DNA of 64,000 bases from Jeongeupia wiesaeckerbachi (GTDB taxonomy: Bacteria; Pseudomonadota; Gammaproteobacteria; Burkholderiales; Chitinibacteraceae), in NCBI RefSeq assembly GCF_050916355.1, contig NZ_CP136946.1, positions 1-64,000 on the forward strand, given 5' to 3'. The notes beneath the pieces are model-generated. The model saw only the letters and a program-made list of their open reading frames with translations. It did not search any database and was not told the origin of the DNA. Within the stretch, counting starts at the first letter, position 1, and every line of letters begins with the position of its first letter. The translations under genes and the position numbers were made by a program. Shown here piece after piece: positions 7,373 through 15,682 of the stretch.

Positions 7373-9919
7373 ATGAGCAATGAAGTGCTGGTCGGGATCA
7401 AGATCGGTGCCTTGCTGTCCGGCTCGTTTCAGTCGGTCTTCGCCTCGGCGCGCAGCACCACGCTGCGACTTGGGCAGGCCGCCACCGAAGTCAGTGCGAA
7501 GCACGCGCGTCTGGGTGAGGTCATGGCCCGCGCGATGGCGCACCCGGGACGCAACATCAGTGCCTTGCGCCGCCAGTACGAACAGCTTGGCCAGACGCTG
7601 GATCAACTGCGCGCCAAGCAGGAACGGCTGACCGCCAGCCTTGCCCGCGGCGCGGCGCTCAAGTCGGCCCGGGGCGAGTTGCGTAGCGAGGCAATGGAAA
7701 CCGTCGGTACCGCCGTCGCGCTCGGCGCACCGGTGCTGAAGTCGGTGCAACTGGCCGCCGGCTTTCAGGATCAGCTGCGCGATACCGCCATCACCGGCGA
7801 ATTCAGCAAGGCCGAAGAGGCCAGCCTCGGCAAGACCATGCGCAAGTCGGCGCTCGACTGGAACCAGACCCAAGCCGAAGTCGCCCGCGGCACGGGCGTG
7901 CTTGTTGCCGGTGGCATCCAGAACGCCAGGGAGCTGGAGAAATACGCGCCGGTGATGGCCAAGTCGGCCACCGCCACCCGCGCCAGCATGGACGACCTTG
8001 GCGCCGTCGCGCTGGCCATGAAGGACAACCTCAACATCGGCGCCGACGGCTACGAAGGCGCGATGAACATGCTGGCCTACGCCGGCAAGCGTGGTCAGGT
8101 CGAAATTCGCGACATGGCCAAGTTCCTGCCGCAGATTGCGCCGTCGTTCCAGGCGATGGGCGTTACCGGCAAGGAAGCCGTCGCCGAAATCGGCGCCGCG
8201 CTGCAGATTGCCCGCAAGGGCGCGGGCTCGAACGACGAGGCCGCCAACAACTTCCGCAACTTCCTACAGAAGCTCACCGCGCCGGAAACCCTGAAGGACT
8301 TCGCCAACGCCGGCATAGACCTGAAGACCAGTATGCAGACGCTGCGCTCCCAAGGTTTCACGCCGGTCGAGGCTATGCTCAAGGTCATCACCCAGTATTT
8401 GGGCACCAAGAGTCCGGAGGCCGCCGATCGCTTCATCGCGGCGATGAACATCAAGGACGACAAGGAGCGCCAGGTTGCCGTCGGCAAACTGCAGGAGGCG
8501 TACAAGCTCGGCGAGCTGTTCCAGGACATGCAGGCGATGAACTTCATCCGCCCGGCGATCGCCAACCAGGGCGAGATGCAGGACATCAAGAAGGGTTCGA
8601 TCGACGCGGCCGACAAGGGCTTGATCGACAAGGACTACGCCAAGCGCACCGAGACCGCCGTTGAGCATTTCAAAGCATTCAAGATCAGCATGATGGATAT
8701 CGGCATCACTATCGGCGAAGCCCTGCTGCCGACGATCAATGAACTGCTGCGTGACATCAAGCCGGCGATCTCGGCATTCGGCGAATGGGCCAAGGCCCAC
8801 CCCGTCGTGATCAAGGGCGTGATCGGCCTTGTTGGCGGATTGCTGGCCGGCAAGATGGCGTTTATTGCGCTGCGCTATGGCATCAACCTGGTGCTGTCGC
8901 CATTTAATGCACTGACCTCGGCGGTCACAGCGCTCTCTGGCAAGTGGACCCTGCTGCGAGCCTTCGCACAACGCGGCGGTTTTGCACCGGCGCTGTCGGT
9001 GCTGCGCGGGCTGGGCGGCGGCTTCATGGCCGTCGGCCGTGCCCTGTTGCCGTTCGCTCGAGGCATGGCGATGGCGTTCGGCTCGCCGCTGATTCTGGCC
9101 GCGCGTGGCGTGTTATTCCTGGGCAAGTTGCTTGCAGGCAACCTGGTCGGCGGCCTGCGGCTGGTTGGCCAAGCCGTGCTGTGGATCGGCCGCGCAATGC
9201 TGATGAACCCGATCGGCTTGGCGATTACCGGTATCGCGATCGCGGCGTATCTGATTTATCGCTACTGGTCACCGATCAAACAGTTTTTCTCTGGCCTGTG
9301 GGCCGAGGTCAAAACGGCGTTTGCCGGCGGCATTGGCGGCGTGGCTAGGCTGATCCTCAACTGGTCGCCGGTCGGACTGTTCTACAAGGCGTTCGCCGGC
9401 GTGATGAAGTGGTTCGGTGTCGACATGCCGAAAACCTTCACCGACTTCGGCGGCCACCTGATCGGCGGGCTGATCAACGGGATCAAGGCTAAGTTCGGCG
9501 CGGCCAAGGAGGCCATCGTCGGCTTCGGCCAGGACATCAAGGGCTGGTTCTCCAGCACGCTGGGCATCCAGTCACCATCGCGCGTGTTCATGGGTTTCGG
9601 TGACAACATCGCCCAAGGTGCGGCAATCGGCATCGGCCGATCGTCCGGGCTGGCCAGCAAGGCGGCCGGCAGCATGGCGGCGCAGACGGCGGCCGCAGCG
9701 GCCGCGAAACGCTTGGGCGCCGGGCGCGCATCCGCAGCCGGGCCGGCCGGTGCTGCCGGTGGTGGCATGACTATCCACTTCAGCCCGCATATCACCGTGC
9801 CGCCGGGCTCGCCGCAATCCGTAAAGGATGCCGTGCAACAGGGGCTGCAGCTGTCGCTTCACGAGCTCGAGCAACTGATCGGCCGGGTAACGGCACAGCA
9901 AGCGCGGAGAGCCTACTGA
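7373..9919 (+). CDS. Phage tail tape measure protein (P2 gpT type)
   Basis: This 848-residue protein sets tail length and is ejected with the DNA. Residues 20-95 are predicted coiled coil (RRQYEQLGQTLDQLRAKQER). The region around 100-400 carries the phage TMP core, with LAAGFQDQLRDTAITGEFS, RGTGVLVAGGIQNARELEKY and AMKDNLNIGADGYEGAMNML. Residues 480-630 contain several hydrophobic, membrane-compatible segments (VIKGVIGLVGGLLAGKMAFI; NPIGLAITGIAIAAYLIY). The C-terminal part has the IQSPSRVFMGFGDNIAQG motif common in TMPs. It follows the chaperones as expected and its stop overlaps the U gene start. Confidence 0.92.
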   Translation: MSNEVLVGIKIGALLSGSFQSVFASARSTTLRLGQAATEVSAKHARLGEVMARAMAHPGRNISALRRQYEQLGQTLDQLRAKQERLTASLARGAALKSARGELRSEAMETVGTAVALGAPVLKSVQLAAGFQDQLRDTAITGEFSKAEEASLGKTMRKSALDWNQTQAEVARGTGVLVAGGIQNARELEKYAPVMAKSATATRASMDDLGAVALAMKDNLNIGADGYEGAMNMLAYAGKRGQVEIRDMAKFLPQIAPSFQAMGVTGKEAVAEIGAALQIARKGAGSNDEAANNFRNFLQKLTAPETLKDFANAGIDLKTSMQTLRSQGFTPVEAMLKVITQYLGTKSPEAADRFIAAMNIKDDKERQVAVGKLQEAYKLGELFQDMQAMNFIRPAIANQGEMQDIKKGSIDAADKGLIDKDYAKRTETAVEHFKAFKISMMDIGITIGEALLPTINELLRDIKPAISAFGEWAKAHPVVIKGVIGLVGGLLAGKMAFIALRYGINLVLSPFNALTSAVTALSGKWTLLRAFAQRGGFAPALSVLRGLGGGFMAVGRALLPFARGMAMAFGSPLILAARGVLFLGKLLAGNLVGGLRLVGQAVLWIGRAMLMNPIGLAITGIAIAAYLIYRYWSPIKQFFSGLWAEVKTAFAGGIGGVARLILNWSPVGLFYKAFAGVMKWFGVDMPKTFTDFGGHLIGGLINGIKAKFGAAKEAIVGFGQDIKGWFSSTLGIQSPSRVFMGFGDNIAQGAAIGIGRSSGLASKAAGSMAAQTAAAAAAKRLGAGRASAAGPAGAAGGGMTIHFSPHITVPPGSPQSVKDAVQQGLQLSLHELEQLIGRVTAQQARRAY

Positions 9920-10815
9920 TGTACGCGCTGCTCGGGGACATCCAGTTCGACCTGATCGCGTACTTCGACGGCTTCGAGTCGCAGTTCGGCGCCGACTATG
10001 CCGAGCACGCGCTGATCGATGGCAAGCCACGGCTGCAGATCATCGGCGACAAGCTCGACGAGATTCGCCTGACGCTGTCGTTCCATGCGCAGTTCTGCGA
10101 GCCCGAGCGCGAGCTGGCCAGGCTGAAGAAGGCGCTGGCCTTGCACCGGGCCATGGCACTGGTACTGGGCAACGGCGACTACAAGGGCTGGTTCGTCCTG
10201 ACCGACGTGCAGGCGACCAGCGAACAGACCGATGGCTTCGGGACGCTGGTCGCCGTGACGGCGACGGCGACCTTGCGCGAGTACGTCGGCGACAAAAAGA
10301 ACCCGCTGCCGGCGCCGGCGGTACAGCCTAAAGTGCCGCCGGTCTCGGCCAAGCTGGTGCCAACCGGCCAGGCGATCGGCGCAGTGAACAGCGCCCGCGA
10401 CAGCATCCGGCAGGCGGTCTCGGCGGCGAACCAGGCGCAAGCGGCCATGCGCACGGCGACCGATGCCGTCCGCGTGGCGCAGCAGCTGCGCAACAACCCG
10501 TTGGCCGCGCTCGGCCGTGTGCCTGGTCTGATGACCGGGCTCGGCGACGCAGCCGCACCACTGGCCAAGCTTGCCCCGGCATTGGGCGGTTTGACTAGCC
10601 AGCTACCGGAAGCGGCCAGCCTGATGCGGGCCGGCAATAACGCGCTCTCAATGATTACCGCCGCGCAGGGCGTACTGGCCGGCGCGAACACCGGCAACGT
10701 CGTCGGCAAGATCGATCAGATGGCGGGCCAGCTTTCCACTGCAAGTGCGGCCCTGGAGCAAGCGGCGCCGGCGACGGCGAAGCTCGCGGCCATGGTCGTG
10801 ACGAGGGCGATCTGA
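9919..10815 (+). CDS. Phage tail protein U (P2 gpU type) with long C-terminal extension
   Basis: The 298-residue protein begins MYALLGDIQFDLIAYFDGFE and continues with the gpU core (KPRLQIIGDKLDEIRLTLSF, ALHRAMALVLGNGDYKGWFV), ending near residue 135. In P2 the protein is of about that length. The remaining roughly 160 residues form an alanine-, glutamine- and proline-rich helical extension, found in some Mu/P2 chimeras. gpU terminates the tail. The start overlaps the tape measure stop by one base. Confidence 0.85.
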   Translation: MYALLGDIQFDLIAYFDGFESQFGADYAEHALIDGKPRLQIIGDKLDEIRLTLSFHAQFCEPERELARLKKALALHRAMALVLGNGDYKGWFVLTDVQATSEQTDGFGTLVAVTATATLREYVGDKKNPLPAPAVQPKVPPVSAKLVPTGQAIGAVNSARDSIRQAVSAANQAQAAMRTATDAVRVAQQLRNNPLAALGRVPGLMTGLGDAAAPLAKLAPALGGLTSQLPEAASLMRAGNNALSMITAAQGVLAGANTGNVVGKIDQMAGQLSTASAALEQAAPATAKLAAMVVTRAI

Positions 10816-11021
10816 TGTTCTTGACGCATATCACCACCCAGGGTCAGCGCTGGGATCAGCTCTCGGTGCTGTATTACGGCGATCCGTTCCAGTACGAGCG
10901 GATCATCGTGGCCAATCCGCACGTGCCGCTGTTGCCTTGTTTGCCGGCCGGGCTGACACTGTCGATCCCGGTGATCGAGCAGCAGGATGTATCGGAGGAC
11001 TTGCCGCCATGGCTGCGCTGA
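10815..11021 (+). CDS. Phage tail protein X (P2 gpX type, LysM-like)
   Basis: This encodes 68 residues: MFLTHITTQGQRWDQLSVLY then YGDPFQYERIIVANPHVPLL and LPAGLTLSIPV. The pattern, T-x-x-G-x-x-W-D-x-L and N-P-x-V, is the P2 gpX/LysM-like fold found in baseplate-hub accessory proteins. It overlaps the U stop by one base and the D gene start by 13 bases, so all three are likely coupled. Confidence 0.88.
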   Translation: MFLTHITTQGQRWDQLSVLYYGDPFQYERIIVANPHVPLLPCLPAGLTLSIPVIEQQDVSEDLPPWLR

Positions 11022-12196
11022 CTGCTACGCCGCAAGCGCCGACCTCGGTTGCGGTGCCGCATCCGGTGTTCGTGCTCACCTACGGCAAGAAGAACATCAC
11101 CGAGGACATCACGCCCTACGTGCTGTCGGTGACCTATACCGATTACCTGGCCGGGCAGTCCGACGAACTGGAGGTCGAACTCGAGGACACCGACGGCCGT
11201 TGGGCGAACCAGTGGTATCCGGGCAAGGGCGACACGCTGTCGTTGAAGATCGGCTACGACCAGGTGCCGCTGCTGCCGTGCGGTGCATTCGAGGTCGACG
11301 AGATCGAATTCGCCCGGCCGCCATCGACCGTGTCGATCCGGGCGTTGTCGACCGGCATCAACAAGCCGGTGCGCACGCCCGGCAACCATGGCTATGAGAA
11401 CACCTCGCTTGCTGCAATCGCATCGCGTGTCGCCAAGCGCAACCGGCTGACGCTGGTCGGCAAGATTCGTGATATTCGGATCGACCGGGTGACGCAGTAT
11501 CAGGAACACGACGTTGGCTTCCTGACCCGCCTCGGCCGCGAGTACGGCTATGCGTTCAAGATCGTCGGCGACCAGCTGGTGTTTACCGAGCTGAGCGCGC
11601 TGCGCGATGGCGATCCGGTGGGCACAGTGGCCTTGTCGGAGATCATTTCGATCCGGCTGCGCGACAAGATCAAGGACATCTACAAGGCGGTCAAGTCGAA
11701 GTATCACGACCCGAAGGCCAAGAAGCTGATGGTGATCGCCGAGAAGCCCAACGGCGAGACCGGCGTCATCGGCCATACCAGTGCACCGGCGAAGTCCGGC
11801 AAGGCCAGCAGCGGCGACACGCTGAAGTTGTCGAGCCGGGCCGGCTCGAAGGCGACCGCGCAAACCAAGGCACAGGCCGCACTCAATCACGCCAACCTGC
11901 AGCAGACCGGCGGATCGATCACAGTGATCGGCAACCCGAAGCTGGTCGCCGGCACCACGTTCACACTGATCGATTGCGGCAGGCTGTCCGGGCGCTACTT
12001 GGTTGAGTCGTCCAGGCATCGGCTCACACGCGGCGGTGGCTATGTCACCGAGCTGGAAGTGAAGCGCGTGGCGCTGCCGACGCGACCGGGCGCGGCCAAG
12101 CCCGCCCCGAAGAAGTCGGCCAAGGGGCTTACGGTCTACGGCGAGAAGGACGGCAAGGTGCAGGTCATCGGTACGACGACGGGGAAAAAACCATGA
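11009..12196 (+). CDS. Late control D protein / baseplate hub (P2 gpD type)
   Basis: The start at ATG 11009 is preceded by GGAGGA at 10994-10999, nine bases upstream, and gives 395 residues. The pattern HPVFVLTYGKKNITEDITPY, SVTYTDYLAGQSDELEVELED and PPSTVSIRALSTGINKPVRT, then YQEHDVGFLTRLGREYGYAF, is that of gpD, the trimeric hub at the end of the tail tube (gp27-like). The C-terminal part is basic and less conserved. It lies before gene V, the spike, as in P2. Confidence 0.9.
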   Translation: MAALTATPQAPTSVAVPHPVFVLTYGKKNITEDITPYVLSVTYTDYLAGQSDELEVELEDTDGRWANQWYPGKGDTLSLKIGYDQVPLLPCGAFEVDEIEFARPPSTVSIRALSTGINKPVRTPGNHGYENTSLAAIASRVAKRNRLTLVGKIRDIRIDRVTQYQEHDVGFLTRLGREYGYAFKIVGDQLVFTELSALRDGDPVGTVALSEIISIRLRDKIKDIYKAVKSKYHDPKAKKLMVIAEKPNGETGVIGHTSAPAKSGKASSGDTLKLSSRAGSKATAQTKAQAALNHANLQQTGGSITVIGNPKLVAGTTFTLIDCGRLSGRYLVESSRHRLTRGGGYVTELEVKRVALPTRPGAAKPAPKKSAKGLTVYGEKDGKVQVIGTTTGKKP

Positions 12197-12804
12197 ACCG
12201 CGAAACACTCGACGAGTTTGGCGCCACGCTCAAGACCGGCACGGTCAGCGCCTCACGGCCGGGCTTTGCCCGCGTGCGCTTTCCGGACTTCGACAACCTG
12301 CGCAGCATGTGGTTACCGATCGCCTACCCGAAGACGCAGAACGATCAGTGCTGCTGGACCTATGACATCGGCGAACAGGTGAAGGTGCTGCTCGACCCGC
12401 GTGGCGAGGACGGCGTGATCCTAGGCGCGATCTACTCCGACGCCGACACGCCGCCGGTGACCGACCCGAACAAATTCGTCATCCGCTTCAAGGACGGTGC
12501 GCTGCTGGAGTACGACCGCGGCACGCACACGCTGTCTGTGACAGGTATTGCGAAGATGATCGTCCAGGCCAGCACCGAGATCACGCTGAAGGCCGGTGCC
12601 AAGGTGACGATCGACACGCCCGAGGCCGAAGTGACTGGCAACCTGACCGTGCAGAAGAAGCTGACCTTCCTCGGCGGCATGGCCGGCTCAGGCGGCGACG
12701 GCACCGCCGCGAAGATCAGCGGTAAGGTCGAGGTAGAGGGTGATGTCAGCGCCAGCGGCTCGGTGATGGATGCCGGCGGCAACTCCAACCATCATGTGCA
12801 TTGA
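12193..12804 (+). CDS. Baseplate spike protein V (P2 gpV type)
   Basis: This 203-residue protein forms the membrane-piercing spike. Residues 15-90 form an OB-like region (GTVSASRPGFARVRFPDFDN, WTYDIGEQVKVLLDPRGEDG, GVILGAIYSDADTPP). Residues 110-175 are a regular beta helix with repeating S/T-V-x-x-x pattern. The very end reads SNHHVH, giving the His-x-His arrangement that binds metal at the needle tip in P2 gpV and relatives. The start overlaps the D stop by four bases; the stop directly abuts the stop of the antisense gene. Confidence 0.9.
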   Translation: MNRETLDEFGATLKTGTVSASRPGFARVRFPDFDNLRSMWLPIAYPKTQNDQCCWTYDIGEQVKVLLDPRGEDGVILGAIYSDADTPPVTDPNKFVIRFKDGALLEYDRGTHTLSVTGIAKMIVQASTEITLKAGAKVTIDTPEAEVTGNLTVQKKLTFLGGMAGSGGDGTAAKISGKVEVEGDVSASGSVMDAGGNSNHHVH

Positions 12805-13485
12805 CTACTTGGCTGTCGCTTTCGTGTTGCGACGCTCGATGGCCTCTAGCGCACCTGCCGGCAGATTCGCAAACATGGCCTCAAGCGCCTTGGGCTTCGT
12901 GATCATTTCTTCGACGACCATGTTGATCAGGCCAAACAGGGCAAACGCAAGCTCGGGGTTGTCTTGCAAATCCATTTCGCCGGGATGGACTGCGTTGTTA
13001 CCGGTTACACGCACGACATCGAAAGCCTGTTGCATGCGCACTGGTAGACCATTTGCGACCAGCTTCGCAATGTCTTCATCAATTTTCTTTCCCGCGCAGC
13101 CAAGGTGGACACACAGCTTCTGGATCACAAGGCGGAGCAGTGCCGCGGCAGCTCGTGGTGAATGTTGAGCAACAGTGCGCGCCTCGTCGTAGTCGAGACG
13201 GCAATCGTCAGGTAGATCGACGTGCGCAACAGGCGCAGACGAAGCGATTGGGTACAACATCACCGCTCGCTGAGCTTCACGATCTGGAGAGTCTGGAAAA
13301 CCAGAGTTATTGGGCGGCAACCGCCAGATGCTGCGCTGCTGACAGTGCTTGCACCACGCTGAAAATGCCCCAATAGGGGTTTTTTGATGGGTGAATAACG
13401 CTGTCCAACCCATGTGTGCAAATGCGTTACAGAAGGGGCAATTGAAAGCATCGGCATTAAACGTTGGCGCCACATAGATCGTCAT
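12805..13485 (-). CDS. Zinc-ribbon plus DUF4145 protein, antisense cargo gene
   Basis: The gene encodes 226 residues with an AAGGAG ribosome-binding site a few bases before the ATG at 13485. The N-terminus contains CPFC (17-20) and, further on, CKHC, a probable zinc ribbon. Residues 105-205 carry the DUF4145 pattern SPRAAAALLRLVIQKLC, IDEDIAKLVANGLP and VRVTGNNAVHPGEMDL. Members of this family are often found with restriction or other nucleic acid enzymes, but many are alone and uncharacterised. It is opposite to the tail genes, sits between V and W, ends exactly where V ends, and its upstream region is AT-rich relative to the neighbours, all typical of a phage moron. Confidence 0.85.
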   Translation of the reverse strand: MTIYVAPTFNADAFNCPFCNAFAHMGWTALFTHQKTPIGAFSAWCKHCQQRSIWRLPPNNSGFPDSPDREAQRAVMLYPIASSAPVAHVDLPDDCRLDYDEARTVAQHSPRAAAALLRLVIQKLCVHLGCAGKKIDEDIAKLVANGLPVRMQQAFDVVRVTGNNAVHPGEMDLQDNPELAFALFGLINMVVEEMITKPKALEAMFANLPAGALEAIERRNTKATAK

Positions 13486-13517
13486 TCATCTCTCCTTGTT
13501 TGCGCCATTTTAATCCC

Positions 13518-13562
13518 GATTAATATCCCGCCGCTGGGCGTCACGTCACGATGGCCGCATGA
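13518..13562 (+). promoter_or_regulatory. Candidate phage late promoter/leader element, copy B
   Basis: This repeats the blocks of copy A in the same order: GATTAA (13518-13523), CCCGCCGCTG (13527-13536) and ATGGCCGCATGA (13551-13562) with the W start codon at 13559. It lies just after the divergent antisense gene, so the W-J-I-fibre block needs its own promoter here. The presence of two copies, each at the head of a plus-strand block, is the main evidence; a core promoter was not resolved. Confidence 0.45.
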
Positions 13563-13957
13563 CGCTGCTATCCGATATCTCTTCCGTCCACTGGCAACCC
13601 GCGCTGCACTCCGAACTGCGTCCCGCAGGAAGTCCCCTCCGGGGACAGGGCGTCGACGTCGTCGAGGCTGAGGCCGACGTCGGCCAGTGCATCCGCACCA
13701 TCCTCAATACACCGAAGGGCAGCGACCCTCATCGCCCCGATTTCGGCTCCGACCTTCATCTCTACATCGACCACCCCGTCAACGAGGTACGGCCGCACCT
13801 GGTGCGCGAGGCCGTTGAGGCCATCAGGCGCTGGGAGCCGCGTTGCGAGCTACTCAAGGTCATCGTCTCGGTCGATGAGGCGCACGTGACCTTGCGCGTG
13901 CAGTGGCAACTGGCCGATGGTGTGCTGCGTGAAACAGAGGTGCGGCCATGGCGCTGA
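13559..13957 (+). CDS. Baseplate wedge protein W (P2 gpW / T4 gp25 type)
   Basis: The 132-residue protein has the gp25-like core: VGQCIRTILNTPKGSDPHRP, FGSDLHLYIDHPVNEVRPHL, EAIRRWEPRC. The LNTPKGSD-x-R-P-DFGS segment is the family hallmark. It starts baseplate wedge and sheath polymerisation. A conserved element and no clear Shine-Dalgarno sequence precede the ATG. The stop lies inside the first codons of gene J. Confidence 0.92.
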   Translation: MTLLSDISSVHWQPALHSELRPAGSPLRGQGVDVVEAEADVGQCIRTILNTPKGSDPHRPDFGSDLHLYIDHPVNEVRPHLVREAVEAIRRWEPRCELLKVIVSVDEAHVTLRVQWQLADGVLRETEVRPWR

Positions 13958-15099
13958 CCGAACCGGATTTCATCCAGCGCGACCCGCAGCTCATCACCGC
14001 CGAGATCATCGCCGACTACGAACGGATGACCGGCAAGACACTGTACCCAGCGCAGGTCGACCGTTTGCTGATCGATGTGATCGCCTACCGCGAGACGCTG
14101 GTGCGCGTCGGCATCCAGGAGGCGGCCAAGCAGAATCTGGTCGCGTTCGCTCGTGCGCCAATGCTCGACTATCTGGGCGAGCTGGTTGGCGTAACCCGCC
14201 TGCCGGCGCAGGCCGCCCGCGCCACATTCCGTTTCCAGCTCATGACCGCACGGTCGACGGCGCTGCTGATCCCGGCGGGCACACAGGTCGAGACCAGCGA
14301 CGGGGTGGTGACGTTTGCGACGGAGGCCGACGTTGTCTTGGCTGCTGGCCAGTTGTTTATCGACGTGGTTGGCGTATGCGACGCGCCAGGCGTAGCCGGT
14401 AACGGCTGGCAAATCGGCAAAATCAGCAGCTTGGTCGATGACCTCGGCGATGACGATGTGACGGTTGGCAACATCAGCGTACCAAGCAGCGGCGTCGAGG
14501 AAGAACTCAACGATCGCCTGCGCGAACGGATCAAGCTGGCGCCGGAAGCCTTCAGCACGGCCGGCAGCAAGCTGGCCTATCTGTTCCACGCCAAGAGCGC
14601 GCATCAGAGCATCAAGGATGTCGCAGTGCGCGGACCAAAGCTCGCCAAGATCGACGGCCAGATCGTTTCGCTGAACGACGTGCCGCCCGGTGAAGTGCGG
14701 CTCTACCCATTGCTCGACGGTGGTCTGCCCGATCAGACCATGCTGGCCTTGGTCGAGGCGACTTGCTCGGCCGAGCGCGTGCGGCCGCTGTGTGACTTTG
14801 TGCAAGCGCTGCCACCTATCAAGGTCGAGTACCAAATCGTTGCTGACGTGACGCTGCAGGCCGGTGCCGACCAAGCGGTGGTGTTGGCGCAAGTACGGTC
14901 TGCGGCCGAAGCCTATGCCGCAGACCGTGCGGCTGGTCTCGGCCGTGACGTGGTGCCGCAGCAGATCATCGCGAAGCTGCAGCTGCCTGGCGTTTACAGC
15001 GCACCGGTCAGCTCGCCGGCCTTGCTGGTGCTGGACGAGCACGAGTGGGCGTATTGCACCGGTATCGATCTGCGCTTTGCGGGAGTCGCCAATGGCTGA
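13948..15099 (+). CDS. Baseplate J protein (P2 gpJ / Mu gp47 type)
   Basis: The protein has 383 residues. The N-terminal ITAEIIADYERMTGKTLYPA, VIAYRETLVRVGIQEAAKQN and LDYLGELVGVTRLPAQAART-like region is characteristic of baseplate J proteins, followed by the middle domain with VGNISVPSSGVEEELNDRLR and the C-terminal domain. It forms the edge of the baseplate with gpI and W. It overlaps W by ten bases and gpI by eight, as usual for this operon. Confidence 0.92.
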   Translation: MALTEPDFIQRDPQLITAEIIADYERMTGKTLYPAQVDRLLIDVIAYRETLVRVGIQEAAKQNLVAFARAPMLDYLGELVGVTRLPAQAARATFRFQLMTARSTALLIPAGTQVETSDGVVTFATEADVVLAAGQLFIDVVGVCDAPGVAGNGWQIGKISSLVDDLGDDDVTVGNISVPSSGVEEELNDRLRERIKLAPEAFSTAGSKLAYLFHAKSAHQSIKDVAVRGPKLAKIDGQIVSLNDVPPGEVRLYPLLDGGLPDQTMLALVEATCSAERVRPLCDFVQALPPIKVEYQIVADVTLQAGADQAVVLAQVRSAAEAYAADRAAGLGRDVVPQQIIAKLQLPGVYSAPVSSPALLVLDEHEWAYCTGIDLRFAGVANG

Positions 15100-15673
15100 C
15101 GAACTGCTGCAGCCGCCACTGGCCAGCGACGCACGCTTCCAAGTGCTAGGCGACCTAGCCAGCCGCCTGAATGATATCGATCTGTCGCCGCTGCTGGTCT
15201 ACATGATCGATTCGGTCGACGCCTCGGCGCTGTACGCACTGGCCGAGCAGTTCTCGCTGACCGACAGCGACGGCTGGGCACTGGCCGAGACCGAAACGGC
15301 ACAGCGGGCGCTGATCAAGCGCGCCATAGAAATCCATCGCTACAAGGGCACGCCCTGGGCAGTACGCGAGGTATTCCGGCTGCTCGGGCTCGGCGAGATC
15401 GAGATCGAGGAAGGCCGAGGCGGCTATCGCAGGGACGGCACATGTCGCCGTGACGGCTTCGCGATCCGCGGCACCAAGGCTGATCAGTGGGCGGTGTACC
15501 GCATCAAGTGCTTCCGACAGCTGAGCATCAAACAAGCCGAGGAAGCACGGCGGATGCTGGCCAGCGTGGCACCGGCGCGCTGCGCGCTGTTTGAAATCGA
15601 CTTCTCCGCTGCGGCGCTGATCCGCAATGGCTTCGCCCGGCGCGACGGCACCTATACCCGCGGCTCAATCTAA
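15092..15673 (+). CDS. Tail protein I (P2 gpI / Mu gp48 type)
   Basis: Translation from ATG 15092 gives 193 residues. The start overlaps gene J. The motifs LASRLNDIDLSPLLVYMIDS, ALAEQFSLTDSDGWALAET and HRYKGTPWAVREVFRLLGLG are typical of the gpI family, a baseplate component near the fibre attachment point. The C-terminus is basic and aromatic. The fibre gene begins nine bases later. Confidence 0.9.
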   Translation: MADELLQPPLASDARFQVLGDLASRLNDIDLSPLLVYMIDSVDASALYALAEQFSLTDSDGWALAETETAQRALIKRAIEIHRYKGTPWAVREVFRLLGLGEIEIEEGRGGYRRDGTCRRDGFAIRGTKADQWAVYRIKCFRQLSIKQAEEARRMLASVAPARCALFEIDFSAAALIRNGFARRDGTYTRGSI

Positions 15674-15682
15674 GGAACCAAG

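Noticed and set aside
10874..12208. Long minus-strand open frame opposite gene D
   Set aside because: The plus-strand frame has the gpD motifs and a good ribosome-binding site; the antisense frame has neither.
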